In this document: positions 1 to 10,704 of the stretch, in pieces | Layout of the letters: every line of letters begins with the position of its first letter | Position numbering within the stretch: position 1 is the stretch's first letter | Source of the DNA: Stromatinia cepivora | Lineage: Eukaryota > Ascomycota > Leotiomycetes > Helotiales > Sclerotiniaceae | DNA: 64,000 nt | Assembly: GCA_014898415.1 (NCBI GenBank) | Contig: RCTD01000004.1 | Coordinates: 557,001-621,000, forward strand | Reading direction: 5' to 3' | The notes under the pieces: generated by a model | Databases searched by the model: none | What the model was told of the DNA's origin: nothing | The model's input: only the letters and a program-made list of their open reading frames with translations | Program-made: the position numbers and the translations under genes

Positions 1-1594
1 CGTCATCTCATCTCCCATTTCCTACCAAGGAATAATAAACCAAACAGAACATCAAGGTCCTCCCAAGTCCCAACCCCCTTGATTTCCTTTCGTGCCCGTT
101 TGCTGTACATGTTTCAGAAACAGATAAATAAGCGAGTCAAAATCTGTTCATTTTTATTATTCACTATTTACCTCATGCCTCATGTTGAACTTTACTTTGG
201 ACTCCGCCTCGGACTTCCCTTTTATCTCTGATTTGTTATACTTATAACTATCATTATCTTTATCATTTTCCATCTTGCATTTTGCACTTACCTTACCTCG
301 GAGGCTCAGAGTATTTAGGAATACATAGATGGGGTGAAAAGGAGGAAGGGGAGTGAATAATCCTATAATTACTAGGTTGTGGTAAAACTTGATATTTAGA
401 TAGGATATATGTACTGTGTTTGAATTGCTATAATTGGAAGAGGGGTTCTTAGGGGGGGGGGAGTGGATTGTTAATTTATGTTTGTTTTTATATTTGTATT
501 TGTATCTATATTTGTATTGCGCACTGAGTAATAAAGATATAGAGTCCAGACAGTATACTTTCCAAGAAAACAAATCAAAAATCCTTACAAACACCAGTCA
601 AACCTTTGAATAATCAGAAACATGCGGTTGATTTTAGTGAATAGTTAACAAAGGCTGTTCGCTTTTACCTACTAACAAATCTTGAAATTATCATTATAGA
701 ATGCAATGATAACAATGATAGGGTTTTTCTTGTTATAAATGATGTATAGTATGATTTTAGTCTTATCAATGCAAAGAAATATGTATATGAGTACTGGCCT
801 ACCCACCTGGAGAGAGAGATTCAAATGTTTATTTTCATCTATAGCAGAGGTTCATGTATATCTCTTCACTTAATGATGGATTCTAAACAAGTTGAATGCA
901 AAGAGGCATTGTATGTATTCTTACCATGCATCAGTCAACATCTTGTTCTTCCATTCTATACACCAATTAAATCAATCTTCAGCCTGCCATTTTTATAAGG
1001 ACTATCCCAAATGAAAATGATGTAGACATAGTATTTTTCTTTAGACCTTGATAGGTTCAAAATCATGAAACAACCGATATGCTCCATTCTACCGCTAAGG
1101 GTCTCGAACCAAAGTGAGTTCAATAAAGTCACATGAACTCCCTACACAACTAGGTGAATTATGGAGTTAACAAGAGTAGGTGAATTGCTCGACTGATGAA
1201 CTGTTCAAAGCCTCAAAAACATACTTAAAAGCTCCTACCTTTTGCTTTCCGATGATTCTCTTTAAACAATCACACTCTTTTAAATCTCTTTCAAATCTTG
1301 CATCCAGTTACAACTTTAACAACTTTAATAATCATGTCGTCAAATAAGATGGTGAGAGAACACCCTTGAAACTTGAATCTTCTATTTGGAATCATGCTAA
1401 TAAATCTCCATAGCTTTGCAATGGGCTGGCCCCCTTGCTCCTTGCTAGAATACTCAGAACTTCTCCTACCAATATAAAGACAACCAAGCCAACAACTCCA
1501 TTCATTGAAAGACATGTAAGAAGAATCCAACAGATTCTTTTGCTATGCATTTCTCACATATTCTTCACAGTGGTGTACCAAGAGGACTACTTTT
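1..1594. other. Intergenic, no gene seen
   Basis: AT-rich non-coding stretch with no open frame that looks like protein. A 145-codon minus frame at 157-594 is low-complexity and is not accepted. Toward the right end it must contain the promoter of the 2EXR gene. Confidence 0.6.
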
Positions 1595-3133
1595 GTGTTG
1601 TCAGATACTGGTATCGAGACAAAAGCCGGAGAGGTTTCAAAATCATCCCTACATAGCTCTCAAACCCTTACTGTCCAACAACCACCAACAAGAGTCACCA
1701 CTGATCATATCCTTGTTTCTATGGATTTGACTGTTCAGTCTCCAATGCCCTCCAACAACATGCTTGAATCGACCCAGGCAGTGACTACACAACAACCATG
1801 TACCACCGACATCAAGATTCAAGTACTCTCTACTGAAGTCATGATTCCAGATGATCAGGATTCACTCAAATCTGAATCAGAGGAGGACATTGGAACTACC
1901 TCACTAGTCTGTGTTCCAAGAGAGCAGTGTCTTCCATCAGCTATCCTTGATATCCTACCTTGTAAGGGCTCAATGCAGCACTTCAATATGCTTGAGCCCG
2001 ATGCAAGAGGCTGGGCAGCTGAAGAGAGTTTCGAAAATTCAACGAAGTGCACAAAAGGATGTGTTGAGTATCACTGTGGATCATACGAGAAGCAGAACTT
2101 AATGATGGAGAATTCAATGTACAATGAGCCCTTCTCTGAAGATGGGTGTTGCTTTCCAAGATTCCCCGATTTTCCTACCGAAGTCCAATGTCTGATCTGG
2201 GATTTTTCCATGGAAGAGGATCGCATAATCGAAGTCCACATCACGAAGCGTTGCGTGAAGTGGATGATCGTTTATGCATCTACCGATACTAAGAATCCAG
2301 CAATTCTTAGCGTCTGCCGGGTAGCCAGAGAGCAAGGATTAAAACAATACAAAGTATTATCCGTCGAGAACTCCTGGGGAAGAGACAAGGAGATGTACGA
2401 TGAGAGACAACAACTCCTAGGACTTCCATCCGACTTCGTCGGCCCTGGAGCTGCGACAACAAATTTCAAGCGTTACGTCAACTATGGCCGGGACACCGTT
2501 TTTATCAACAGCAGCCATTTCCGTATCTACAGCGATGCTTTGGAGGTTGGGGACAACACTTGGCGCGAGGCCTTCGGATACCAATTCCTGAAAGATCTAT
2601 TTTTCTCCCCAGGTGGCGATCAAATTCAAAAGCTTGCGGTGGACTACTTGCTAGCTGAAAATTGGTTCGACAATGGTCGTAACCATTGGCAATACTGTCA
2701 AGTATTGGCGGCAATGCCGCAGCTCCAGAAACTCGACATCGTCTGGACCGGGCATCATAGTCTTCAGCGGGTAATTCGAAATGAGTGCTGCCGCACGAGA
2801 CAAATCGAAATCCTGCCTGACGAGATTTTGACAGATGAGGAGCGCTACGGTGTGAAGTTTACCCCTGACGGTCTTCATCATCGCGTATTCAAGTTTCATG
2901 AGATGGAAGGATTGGGTTCATACCTTGGAGAGGGATGGATCAGTGAGCGATTCGCTTCTGGCGAAACCTCGACCACTTGGAAGAGCAATATCATGACCGC
3001 AATTCAACAGAATCGACCGGTAAATCCGGCCAATTATTCACCAAACTCCTTTCACTTTATCGCGGGTGGAAAATCGAGATATAGAGATCTGGATGACTTG
3101 GAATTTACTGAAGTCGCCGTCGAGAGAGAATGA
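1595..3133 (+). CDS. 2EXR-domain protein
   Basis: A single open frame of 512 codons; the in-frame ATG at 1721 (470 aa) is an equally likely start, because the first 42 residues are low-complexity and other ATGs are possible. Residues 1-180 look disordered. From about residue 187 there is the fungal 2EXR signature: an F-P-x-F-P-x-F-P-T-E-V-Q core, then I-W and an acidic/basic strand ending in I-I-E-V. It is followed by the usual C-R-V-A-R-E-Q-G-L helix near residue 241 and a Trp/Tyr-rich region to about residue 400. 2EXR proteins are a large, fast-expanding fungal family of unknown biochemical role. No signal peptide or membrane segment is visible. The family call is firm; the function is unknown. 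Confidence 0.85.
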   Translation: MLSDTGIETKAGEVSKSSLHSSQTLTVQQPPTRVTTDHILVSMDLTVQSPMPSNNMLESTQAVTTQQPCTTDIKIQVLSTEVMIPDDQDSLKSESEEDIGTTSLVCVPREQCLPSAILDILPCKGSMQHFNMLEPDARGWAAEESFENSTKCTKGCVEYHCGSYEKQNLMMENSMYNEPFSEDGCCFPRFPDFPTEVQCLIWDFSMEEDRIIEVHITKRCVKWMIVYASTDTKNPAILSVCRVAREQGLKQYKVLSVENSWGRDKEMYDERQQLLGLPSDFVGPGAATTNFKRYVNYGRDTVFINSSHFRIYSDALEVGDNTWREAFGYQFLKDLFFSPGGDQIQKLAVDYLLAENWFDNGRNHWQYCQVLAAMPQLQKLDIVWTGHHSLQRVIRNECCRTRQIEILPDEILTDEERYGVKFTPDGLHHRVFKFHEMEGLGSYLGEGWISERFASGETSTTWKSNIMTAIQQNRPVNPANYSPNSFHFIAGGKSRYRDLDDLEFTEVAVERE

Positions 3134-4068
3134 ATGACGTTTGTATGGCTTTGTTCGTAACTAATGGAAGGAATTAATATTGATGCGTTGGGGTGCTGGG
3201 TATAACTGGTAATGATCACTGATGAAGTTGGTTGGCGTCAATTGATGGATGAATCTTAATTGATTTTGCTGGATGGAATCTTTCTGAGTGGAATCTTTTT
3301 GAAAGGAGATATTGATGTATAGTTGATTTGCTCGTCTTGCGGTATTGATTTTTGAGTCTGCATGAAATATGTTTTCATTTAGGAAAGGATGGATTACTTA
3401 CGAGGTGTATATTACATGGAACAAGGCGCTATAGAAAGTTATCTAATGTTTAATCGAAAGAGAAATGTCCCTTGACTGATCATGATGATGTGAATGTTAA
3501 AATGTGAAGAAGAGTTGTAACTTGGAACTTTCCATGCAAAAGAGAATGATACATGCTGTACGGGGGAGGTACGGACAAACATCATGTCGGCTTTCTCGCG
3601 CACAGACCATCTCATCTCTTTTTTCACCATCATGTGATATTGAAGGAAACGAACGACGACGGCAAGGCAGGAACGATCACTTAAGAACGATCACTTAATC
3701 ATTCCACTCGAAATCTTATCGCTTCCTCTAATTCTATGATCATTTCGTTTCTTCTTGCATTTATGGTCTAGTGTACGATGATTCCACACTGGGTATGAGA
3801 CGACATGAAGGTCAAGTCTAACGAATCAATTGTCAAATATTGAAAATGTCGAAAATAGCAGGAGATGCACATGCAGTCGGAATTAGCCATGAGAAGATCT
3901 CCCATCTCGTCAAGCCGAGGTTACACAAATGAGAAAACCCCCCACAATGACATCAATAAGAATCAAATATGCGGTGGGGAACCTTTCAATTCTTCAAACA
4001 ACAAATCAATCTCTGGCACCTTCCTTTACTCAATCCATCCTCTTCGTTGTGAGGCTATATTCCCAAGA
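3134..4068. other. Intergenic, no gene seen
   Basis: Spacer between the 2EXR gene and the paraoxonase-like gene. Short overlapping frames at 3439-3698 on both strands have no protein-like composition. Confidence 0.5.
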
Positions 4069-5479
4069 ATGGCGAGCTCCCTAGCATACAGAGTGGCTAT
4101 TGTTGTTGCTTTCATGGCAATTCTCTATCAGTTTCTTTTCAAGCGCATTATATTCGATGTTGCCGGTTATGGACGCTCCATATCGACAATCGATGCCTTC
4201 AATGCAACTTGTGAAAGAATTGACAATCTTAGCATTGAAGCTTGTGAAGATATGTGGCTTCATCATGCCAGTGGATACCTATATATGGCCTGTTCCGATG
4301 TTCAAAGTCGTTTACAGTGGCTTCCCTCGTTCGTACTCTCCTAGGCTTTGTACTTCATCAATGGCTTTTCTTCTTCTAACCGGCATGGTATTTGTTGACT
4401 GATTCACCGGACCTACCACAGTACCGGCCGTCTGAATGCTTCTGGACGAGGTCTAACAGACAGAATTGCTATTCTGGATACCCGAGGAAATGGCTCTTTA
4501 GAATCTCGGCTTCAGTGGATGACAACCGAGAATTTTTCTGGCAACAATGGAGATGGTACTTTTAACCTCCATGGTTTTGACATCCGCCCAGATGCGAAGA
4601 CTGATACTTTACGTATTCTGCTCATCAATCATCGACTACCAATAGATCCTATCACCGGCGCCTCCCTTGATGCTGTCAGTCTAGGTGCAAATTCTACCAT
4701 TGAACTGTTTCATAGCCAACTCGGGAGTGGTTCCATGAGACACGTGAGGACATATACGGATCCAGCAATTCAAACTCCAAACCAAGTGGCCTGGGTGGAT
4801 GATGATGCTTTTGTGTTCACAAATGATCATAGTGCGAAGGTCGGATTTGTAAGTGTCATCACATCTCTTATGCAGCTCAATAGCGGGCTGAACAAAACTA
4901 CAGCGCCGCCATTTGGATCCGCTCCTTGGTGGTGGGAGTATCGGCTACTGCGACTCACATGTAAATCACTGCAGTGCAACTTACTCCAATGGACTTAATG
5001 GCCCAAATGGGTTAGTTACAGGGCGTGATGGGCTGATATATGTCCCAAATACACTCTTGCATGAAATCCAGATCTTTTCACTTACCGGGGAGAAGACTCT
5101 TCTGAAATTGGACACGTTACAAACACCATACCCAGTTGATAACATGAGTGTTGATGAAAATGGAGACATTATAGCTGCGTCAATTCCCCAAATTTACAAA
5201 TGGGCACAAAGTTTGAATGACCAGTCAGTCCAAATTCCTACGGCAGCAGTACGAATTCGAAGAAAAGGGGTCGATTTTGATCGCATGATTAGAGAGGGGC
5301 TAAGAGAAGGGAAGGGTCTCGGTAAGAGTACGGACGGCTACGTTGTTGAGACTGTAGTGGAAGATGACGGAACGATTTTGTCTGCAGCAACGGCCGCCGT
5401 CCATGATGTGAGAACGGGAAAGTTGTACCTTGGGGGAGTCACGACACCATTTATTATGATTTGTGAGATGAACGTTTAA
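4069..5479 (+). CDS. Paraoxonase/arylesterase-like beta-propeller hydrolase
   Basis: Three exons, 4069-4328, 4422-4848 and 4904-5479, give 420 aa. Intron 1 (93 nt) uses GTTCGT with a CTGAT branch; intron 2 (55 nt) uses GTAAGT with a CTGAAC branch. The ATG at 4069 is preferred over the upstream in-frame one at 3865 because the protein-like part starts there with a hydrophobic segment (residues about 5-24), probably a signal anchor. The body resembles the serum paraoxonase/SMP-30 six-bladed propeller: an N-terminal E-D-M-W-L motif, H-G-F-D-I in blade 2, S-N-G-L-N-G-P-N-G-L (Ca2+-binding Asn type) and a late S-V-D-E-N-G-D strand. PON1 is 355 aa, so the length fits. Family role: Ca2+-dependent lactone or aryl-ester hydrolysis; the substrate cannot be told. 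Its stop lies 45 bp from the convergent neighbour. Confidence 0.85.
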
Positions 5480-5524
5480 AAAGTTTTCATTTTGCAGTCT
5501 CGAATGGGTCGAAGGGTAGTGAAT

Positions 5525-6281
5525 CTAGTGAAAACTAATCCATCCGACTTTGTTCTGCTTTTGTGCATCCTTCATTGCTCTATCAATCCTCAATTCCCTT
5601 CTATATTTGGCTTCATTGACCGTGACCTCATCAACAAGCCTCTTAATATGCTTTTCGATAACCATTCTCATTTCCATCTCATCAGCAACCTTCTTCGATT
5701 TGCCAATGACAGCTTCATTCCTCTTCAACTTGTATGTCTCAGCCATACTCTCGCACTCGCTTCTCAACTCGCGAGAGTAAACTCTGGTGAAGCTATTGGG
5801 AAGCCAGGACTTAAAGCGCCTCATAAACTTGCTCGACTTTAAAACCACCTCGTTTCTCGCGTGGCTGGCACACATGTTGATAAGGTTCCAACGGATGAAC
5901 AAGGATGCTTTTGCCAGGGAGAGATATCGTTTGTGCAACTCGTGCAGCATTTCGGACTTTTGACAATCGGCGTAAGTGTAGGGATAGGGCGAAGTTACGG
6001 TATGATATTCGCAGCAGTTCATGACATCCTTGCATGAACAACCATTGGGTTCGTCGCGAACGTAGCCGAGACAATAGATCTGATGAACGTTTAATATGTT
6101 ATATCAAATATGGTGACAAGAAATGACAGGCAAGATTGACTGGTCATTTCATGACAATATGCGGACATACCTCGATTTCCTGCAAAGCCTCTTTAGCTTT
6201 TGCAACCTTTGCATTTTCATAAATTTCCTGGGCATTATTTTTCTCCTCTTTTAGGAGTGATTGAGTATCAGCCTCGTACAT
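5525..6281 (-). CDS. Hypothetical Cys-rich coiled-coil protein
   Basis: Two exons on the minus strand: 6171-6281 (37 codons, ATG at 6281) and 5525-6079, for 221 aa, joined by a 91-nt intron with GTATGT donor and CAG acceptor, phase 0. The first exon is a charged Lys/Glu/Ala-rich helix. It is followed at the junction by a short Cys cluster (C-L-G-Y, C-S-C-K and N-C-C-E-Y) and then a long basic/acidic helical region with R-x-x-x-E spacing to the end. No known domain is recognised. It lies tail-to-tail with the paraoxonase-like gene (45 bp), so the two could share 3' sequence. The joined frame across a canonical intron is the main support. Alternatively it starts at the inner methionine, 6022. 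Confidence 0.6.
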
Positions 6282-7575
6282 GATTACTGTATCTCCCGAT
6301 TCCAAATTGAGGTAAGAAAAATTCGGTTGTCTGTTGTTAAGGAAAAAGAATTGGGGAGTATTGAGAACAAAAAGAAAAGAACAGGAATACGATGAGTGGA
6401 ACTAAGAAGGACAGAAAGGTGGCATGACTAAGCATGAGCCAAAATGAAAGTTCATTTGCTCTAGTACCCAATACATAGCATGCCATTGGCTAATTTTGAT
6501 CTCGATCACGCTTCTCATAGTCGCCACATACTTAGTAGTCATCTAGCCACGTTTGCTAGAGAGTTATGACCTCACACGGTACATAAAAGGTCTTTAAAGT
6601 CATGCCATATGTCATACATACCATTTTGCATTATCGGGTCATATCGGACGATCGATGGATGCACTGTTAGTTTCAGCGCTACTCTCGCTACCGAACACTC
6701 GTTAGGAGGTTTAACGCACGGTTCAAGTTCAAGATGGACAAGCGACCCCATGGGAAATATTTGTGGAAATTGATCTGCGGAATCTTTTCTCAGTGATGGC
6801 TGATTGTGATTTCGTACCTCAATCTCCCTACCGTGACTGTTTGTTTGTCTTTTCAATATACAATTAAGGAGCAGAGCAGAGAAAGAAAAAGTAACTTCCT
6901 CTTGATGTCCAAGTGCGTCACGCTAGTGCGATGAGTTTTTCAAGCGGGGTATAGAATATCGAAACTTGGGTCACATGCTTGACTTTTTCCACCGGCCTCC
7001 TCGATCTCTTCGAGCTATCGCGCGGAGAGAATGACTATTAAATAACCTATATTCAGAACTCTGCATTCGCCTTCCCTTTTCTGTCCTCTGTCTAAACTCC
7101 ATTGAGCAATGGCAATTTTGTTAAACCTCTCTCTAGTCTTCTCTAGAATCGTATAGATAAAATCATCGATGCCTTGACAATCTAAACTATCTAGTTGATG
7201 TTGGTCTAGAAGTCAAACACCGTTAGCGGTTGTAGTTTTCCGCCCTAATTCATATGCCGGTGAAAGATTATAATTGTAGGTGTGAGGGGCGTTGTCTTAT
7301 TATTAGAGCTACGATTCCTAGGCCATATAGGTATAGGCCCAAAATCATACTTGCCATATTGAGCCTCACACCGGCATTCAAAAAGTGGTCCTAACATGCT
7401 CCATATTGCCTTCGACATTCAAAGTTTCTCTCCTAGCCTCTCACTAAATTCCTACCCCTCACGCACCGAAAAATATCTTTTGCATTTTCATTCATAATCT
7501 ACCTTCTTCTCAAATCCCATCCTTCGTTCCTACATTCTTACATTCTCCAAGATATTCTCAAGAATCACACAAGCT
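6282..7575. other. Intergenic, no gene seen
   Basis: Spacer containing the divergent 5' regions of the Cys-rich gene (left) and the acidic hypothetical gene (right). The last 200 bp are C/T-rich, as usual upstream of fungal starts. A 94-codon minus frame at 6572-6856 is not convincing. Confidence 0.5.
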
Positions 7576-8628
7576 ATGATGAACATTCATTACTTTGGTC
7601 GTCAATATGGCGATGATGTCGCATTTTATGTCGACGATGCTCCTCCCAGCACGCTTCGCGGTGCTTCTCGTACTCTAGATATGAAGGTCGGCGCTCCACT
7701 TAACCCTGCTACTATCAGCGCAGCTCAGGACGACATATTTCGGTGCCCAGCCTCCAATCCTTTCCAATTCAACACTTCTTACTGTCGCACTCAACTAGTA
7801 GCTGGTGAAAGTAGTGAGTCCGCTATCACTAGCCAGATGGATTACCTCTATGTGACTGAGGAGCAGGAGCAGGAGGCTATGCAGCGAATGAAAGATATTA
7901 TGGTTGTCAAGGATGCTGCAATGGATGTTTCAAATGGCGCATCCACAGATAAATCTAAAAGACAACGTCTTCCTTCTGGTACTGAAAGTATGTCTTCTTT
8001 CGTCTTCGTTCTCCTTTACCTGCCCCCTTACAACTCCTCATTCTTTTTATCAAGCATCCGTACTAAAGCATTTATCATCGCAGAGAAACCTGGCCTAGGA
8101 CGTCGTGTATCCGATAAAGGACGTATTCAAAAGAAAAGCAAGCCAAAACCAGCTTCCAAAAAGGGTTTGGTCCCCGACGAGCTCACCACCAGCCTTGGTG
8201 CCATCAAACGAGTGAATATCCTAAGCGCCAAACCCGTAGAGGAGAGAGACGGTCCAGGTACGTTCCTAAAATTTCTGCAATGCACATGGAATAAATTATC
8301 TGTGCATTGTAACGATATAAGTCATTTAGTGTATCCACTAACGTTATAGCAACAGTTGATTCAGCCACCTCTGAGCACCTCCAATTTAGTGATGAAGATA
8401 CGGAGGACGAATTCCCGCAGAGAGAGTAAAGAACTTACTGATGCATATTACAGCAATCTTTTCTTGAAGCACTTTTCCGTCGAAGATTCGGATGGCTATT
8501 TTGCGGATGATTTGGATGCTGATAAGTATAGTGCTGCTCGGGGGCATTTTCTTCGAGTATTTGGTATTAGACATGTAGCGAGCGCGCAAAGCGACATAAT
8601 TTCCGGAGCTGAGGCTTCGGAAATATAA
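7576..8628 (+). CDS. Hypothetical acidic protein, 3' end ambiguous
   Basis: Exon 1 7576-7987, intron 7988-8083 (GTATGT...CAG, 96 nt), exon 2 8084-8257, intron from 8258 (GTACGT). The best branch site, CTAAC near 8338, points to the acceptor at 8355. That path ends at a stop at 8427-8429 (219 aa). The frame beyond the stop stays open to 8628 and looks coding. It can be reached in two other ways: by the acceptor at 8389 (274 aa), or by splicing a 28-nt segment 8426-8453 that has GTAAAG, a CTGAT branch and CAG (276 aa). All three models keep frame. The protein has an acidic Glu/Gln stretch, a Lys-rich K-K-S-K-P-K-P middle and an Asp-rich tail. No domain is recognised. Confidence 0.6.
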
Positions 8629-8629
8629 A

Positions 8630-9056
8630 AGTGGAATTGATACCCACGATGTATCTATAGGTAGACACCATCATTATATGTTCGTTTACCATTCGTACCC
8701 TGTGGCCCTCGATGGTTATGGCTCCTATATGATCCATCACGTGATAGCGTGATCACGGTTGTTACAGTTAACATTGGATTCATACATATTTTCATTCTCG
8801 TTTGAGAGTCACATGATAGATACTTTTCTATCAACCAATTATTGTTCAAATTATGAATCTCCTACGTCCAGACTCAATAAGGACAAATACTACACACCTT
8901 CATTACTTGCCTATCTCAATAATATTTGCTTTGACTTGATACAAGATCAGATTTGGTCAATTCAGGGTGAGCTAGCGCTCACAATATTTTAGAGCCCTTT
9001 GTTACATTTGATCATGTGATCACATGATACTAATAAAAAATCCAGCAAGTATGAAA
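8630..9056. other. Intergenic with 18-bp perfect palindrome
   Basis: Spacer before the transposon island. Positions 9011-9028 are a perfect 18-bp palindrome (atcatgtgatcacatgat), 28 bp left of the first inverted-repeat element. Nearby 8737-8757 has a looser cacgtgat-type dyad. Confidence 0.5.
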
Positions 9057-10255
9057 GCATATAATATTTAACACCATATAAAAAATCGAAAAAAAAAGCC
9101 CCCCGTAGGAGGATTTTATTCGCAGGCTCTAAAACATTATCACTATTCGAGTGAATGCATCATGATTATTGTGAAGAATCAGCCACGGGTAACACGAAAA
9201 AGCATTATTCGATACACACCACATTCAATTCGAGAAGCCAATAGCTTCCAATACCAGAACAATGACAAACTAGGTTACTCAGTTCAACTTCACTCAACCT
9301 CCATATCTGCCTTATCATATCATTTGTTATAGAACAGGTAATAACAATGGTGCTTATTTGCAGCACAAAGACAAATCACCCGACTCAACCAATCTATCAT
9401 TCAAAACGCACCTTTGATTATTTGATTATCAGATGCACACCAAGCTCAATTCGAGAAGCAGCCAACCTCCAATATCAAAGCGACATAGAATAAAATCACT
9501 TAGATTCACTCATTTATTTTAAATCGACACAAAATCAAATCACTCAATTCAATTCAGCTGTCCTCTTAGATACACCTTGATTACTAGATGCATAATGCAC
9601 TGCAACCCCAAAAGCAAAGCAATATAGAATAAAATCATTTGATTTTATTCATTTATTTTTGAATCGATACAAAATCAAATCACTCAATTCAATTCAGCTG
9701 TCCTTCTAGATACACCTTGATTACCAGATGCATAATGCACTCCAACCCCAAAAGCAAAGCAACATAGAATAAAATCACTTGACTTCATTTATTTTGAATC
9801 GATACAAAATCAAACCACTCAACTCAATTCAGCTGCCCCACTAGACGCACCATTGTCGACTTTAGGAATCAACCACTTCTAACGACACCTCCAAACTTTA
9901 GAATAATCACCCTATATGAATCAATTGACCATTTGCGATAGAGTAAAACCACAATCAGAGATAGAGGGAGAGGCGGGGATGGACAAATCTGTTGCACTCA
10001 GCCAGCCCTTGGACCGGCAAGTCGTCCCTTTAGATCGACCAGGAGGGCAGGATCGCAATCAGGGTCGTACTCTACCCGGGGTATTTGATTTTTTTTTGGT
10101 GTGGTTACCCTATAGAGGTTTGGTTACCCGGAAATATTGTCGGGTGTTAGGGTACTGTAGGGTAAATATTAGTGATTGTTGGTTTTAGACTTTGCGAATA
10201 AAATCTTCCTGTGGGGGTTTTTTCGATTTTTTATGTGATGTTAAATATTATATGC
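9057..10255. mobile_element. 1.2-kb terminal-inverted-repeat element, no transposase
   Basis: The ends 9057-9136 and about 10178-10255 are imperfect inverted repeats of about 80 bp. Both read gcatataatatttaaca inward, then ataaaaaatcgaaaa, a C-rich run, gattttattcgca and tctaaaac. Mismatches are mostly transitions. The inside has no transposase frame; it holds a tandem array (separate entry) and a GC-richer stretch at 9950-10180. No clear target duplication was found, so the superfamily is undetermined. The right end sits 12 bp from the next MITE. A non-autonomous DNA transposon is the likeliest reading. Confidence 0.6.
9480..9855. repeat. Tandem repeat, about 139-bp unit, 2.7 copies
   Basis: The marker gc(g/a)a(c/t)atagaataaaatca recurs at 9480, 9619 and 9759, giving spacings of 139 and 140. 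Each unit then has cgatacaaaatcaaa, aattcagctg and a Cys-codon-like run ending gcaaagc. Degenerate partial copies extend left to about 9190 (ttcgagaagcagcc and similar). It lies wholly inside the 1.2-kb inverted-repeat element. Confidence 0.85.
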
Positions 10256-10267
10256 CTTTTTTTTATA

Positions 10268-10678
10268 ACGTGGTTTATCATCGAGTGGGCCATATCATCG
10301 AGTGGGCCACTTCAAAATACATCAAAATCAGCAGTTTTTTAATATTTATATTTAAATAACCAATCATTATTTTTTTCAAAAAATAATTTCTTCATAAAAA
10401 TTAGAAATAAAATATTTATAATACTTTATCTTTTTATAAATATTTCGATTATAACTCAAAACTGTCACATTTTGTATTACAAAACCCTATTCTTTTGAAT
10501 AACTTTTTTATTTATTTGAAATTTTTGAATTTTAATTAACTTTCATATTATTTATATAAACAAATATAATATTCAGAAAAAAGAATTAAATTATATCGAT
10601 AAATAAAGAAAGTGCACGGTTATGCACAGACGAATTTTGTATATATTTTGAAGTGGCCCACTCGATGATAAACCACGT
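10268..10678. mobile_element. 411-bp MITE, pogo/Fot1-type ends, TA target duplication
   Basis: Both ends read acgtggtttatcatcgagtg inward, continuing to gggcca, and are flanked by TA (10266-10267 and 10679-10680), as for Tc1/mariner/pogo elements. The left end carries an extra 17-bp copy of the inner part (tatcatcgagtgggcca). The interior is about 85% A+T with no coding potential. Its first 13 bp match the ends of the 1,851-bp element at 15164, so that family may mobilise it. Confidence 0.85.
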
Positions 10679-10704
10679 TATTTGTTTGATTTTTTGTTAA
10701 TATT

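Noticed and set aside
157..594. 145-codon minus-strand frame
   Set aside because: Low-complexity K/Y/N-rich content from simple repeats, no domain, no support from neighbours.
9916..10188. 90-codon plus frame
   Set aside because: Lies inside the 1.2-kb inverted-repeat element and runs into its right end; no recognisable motif.
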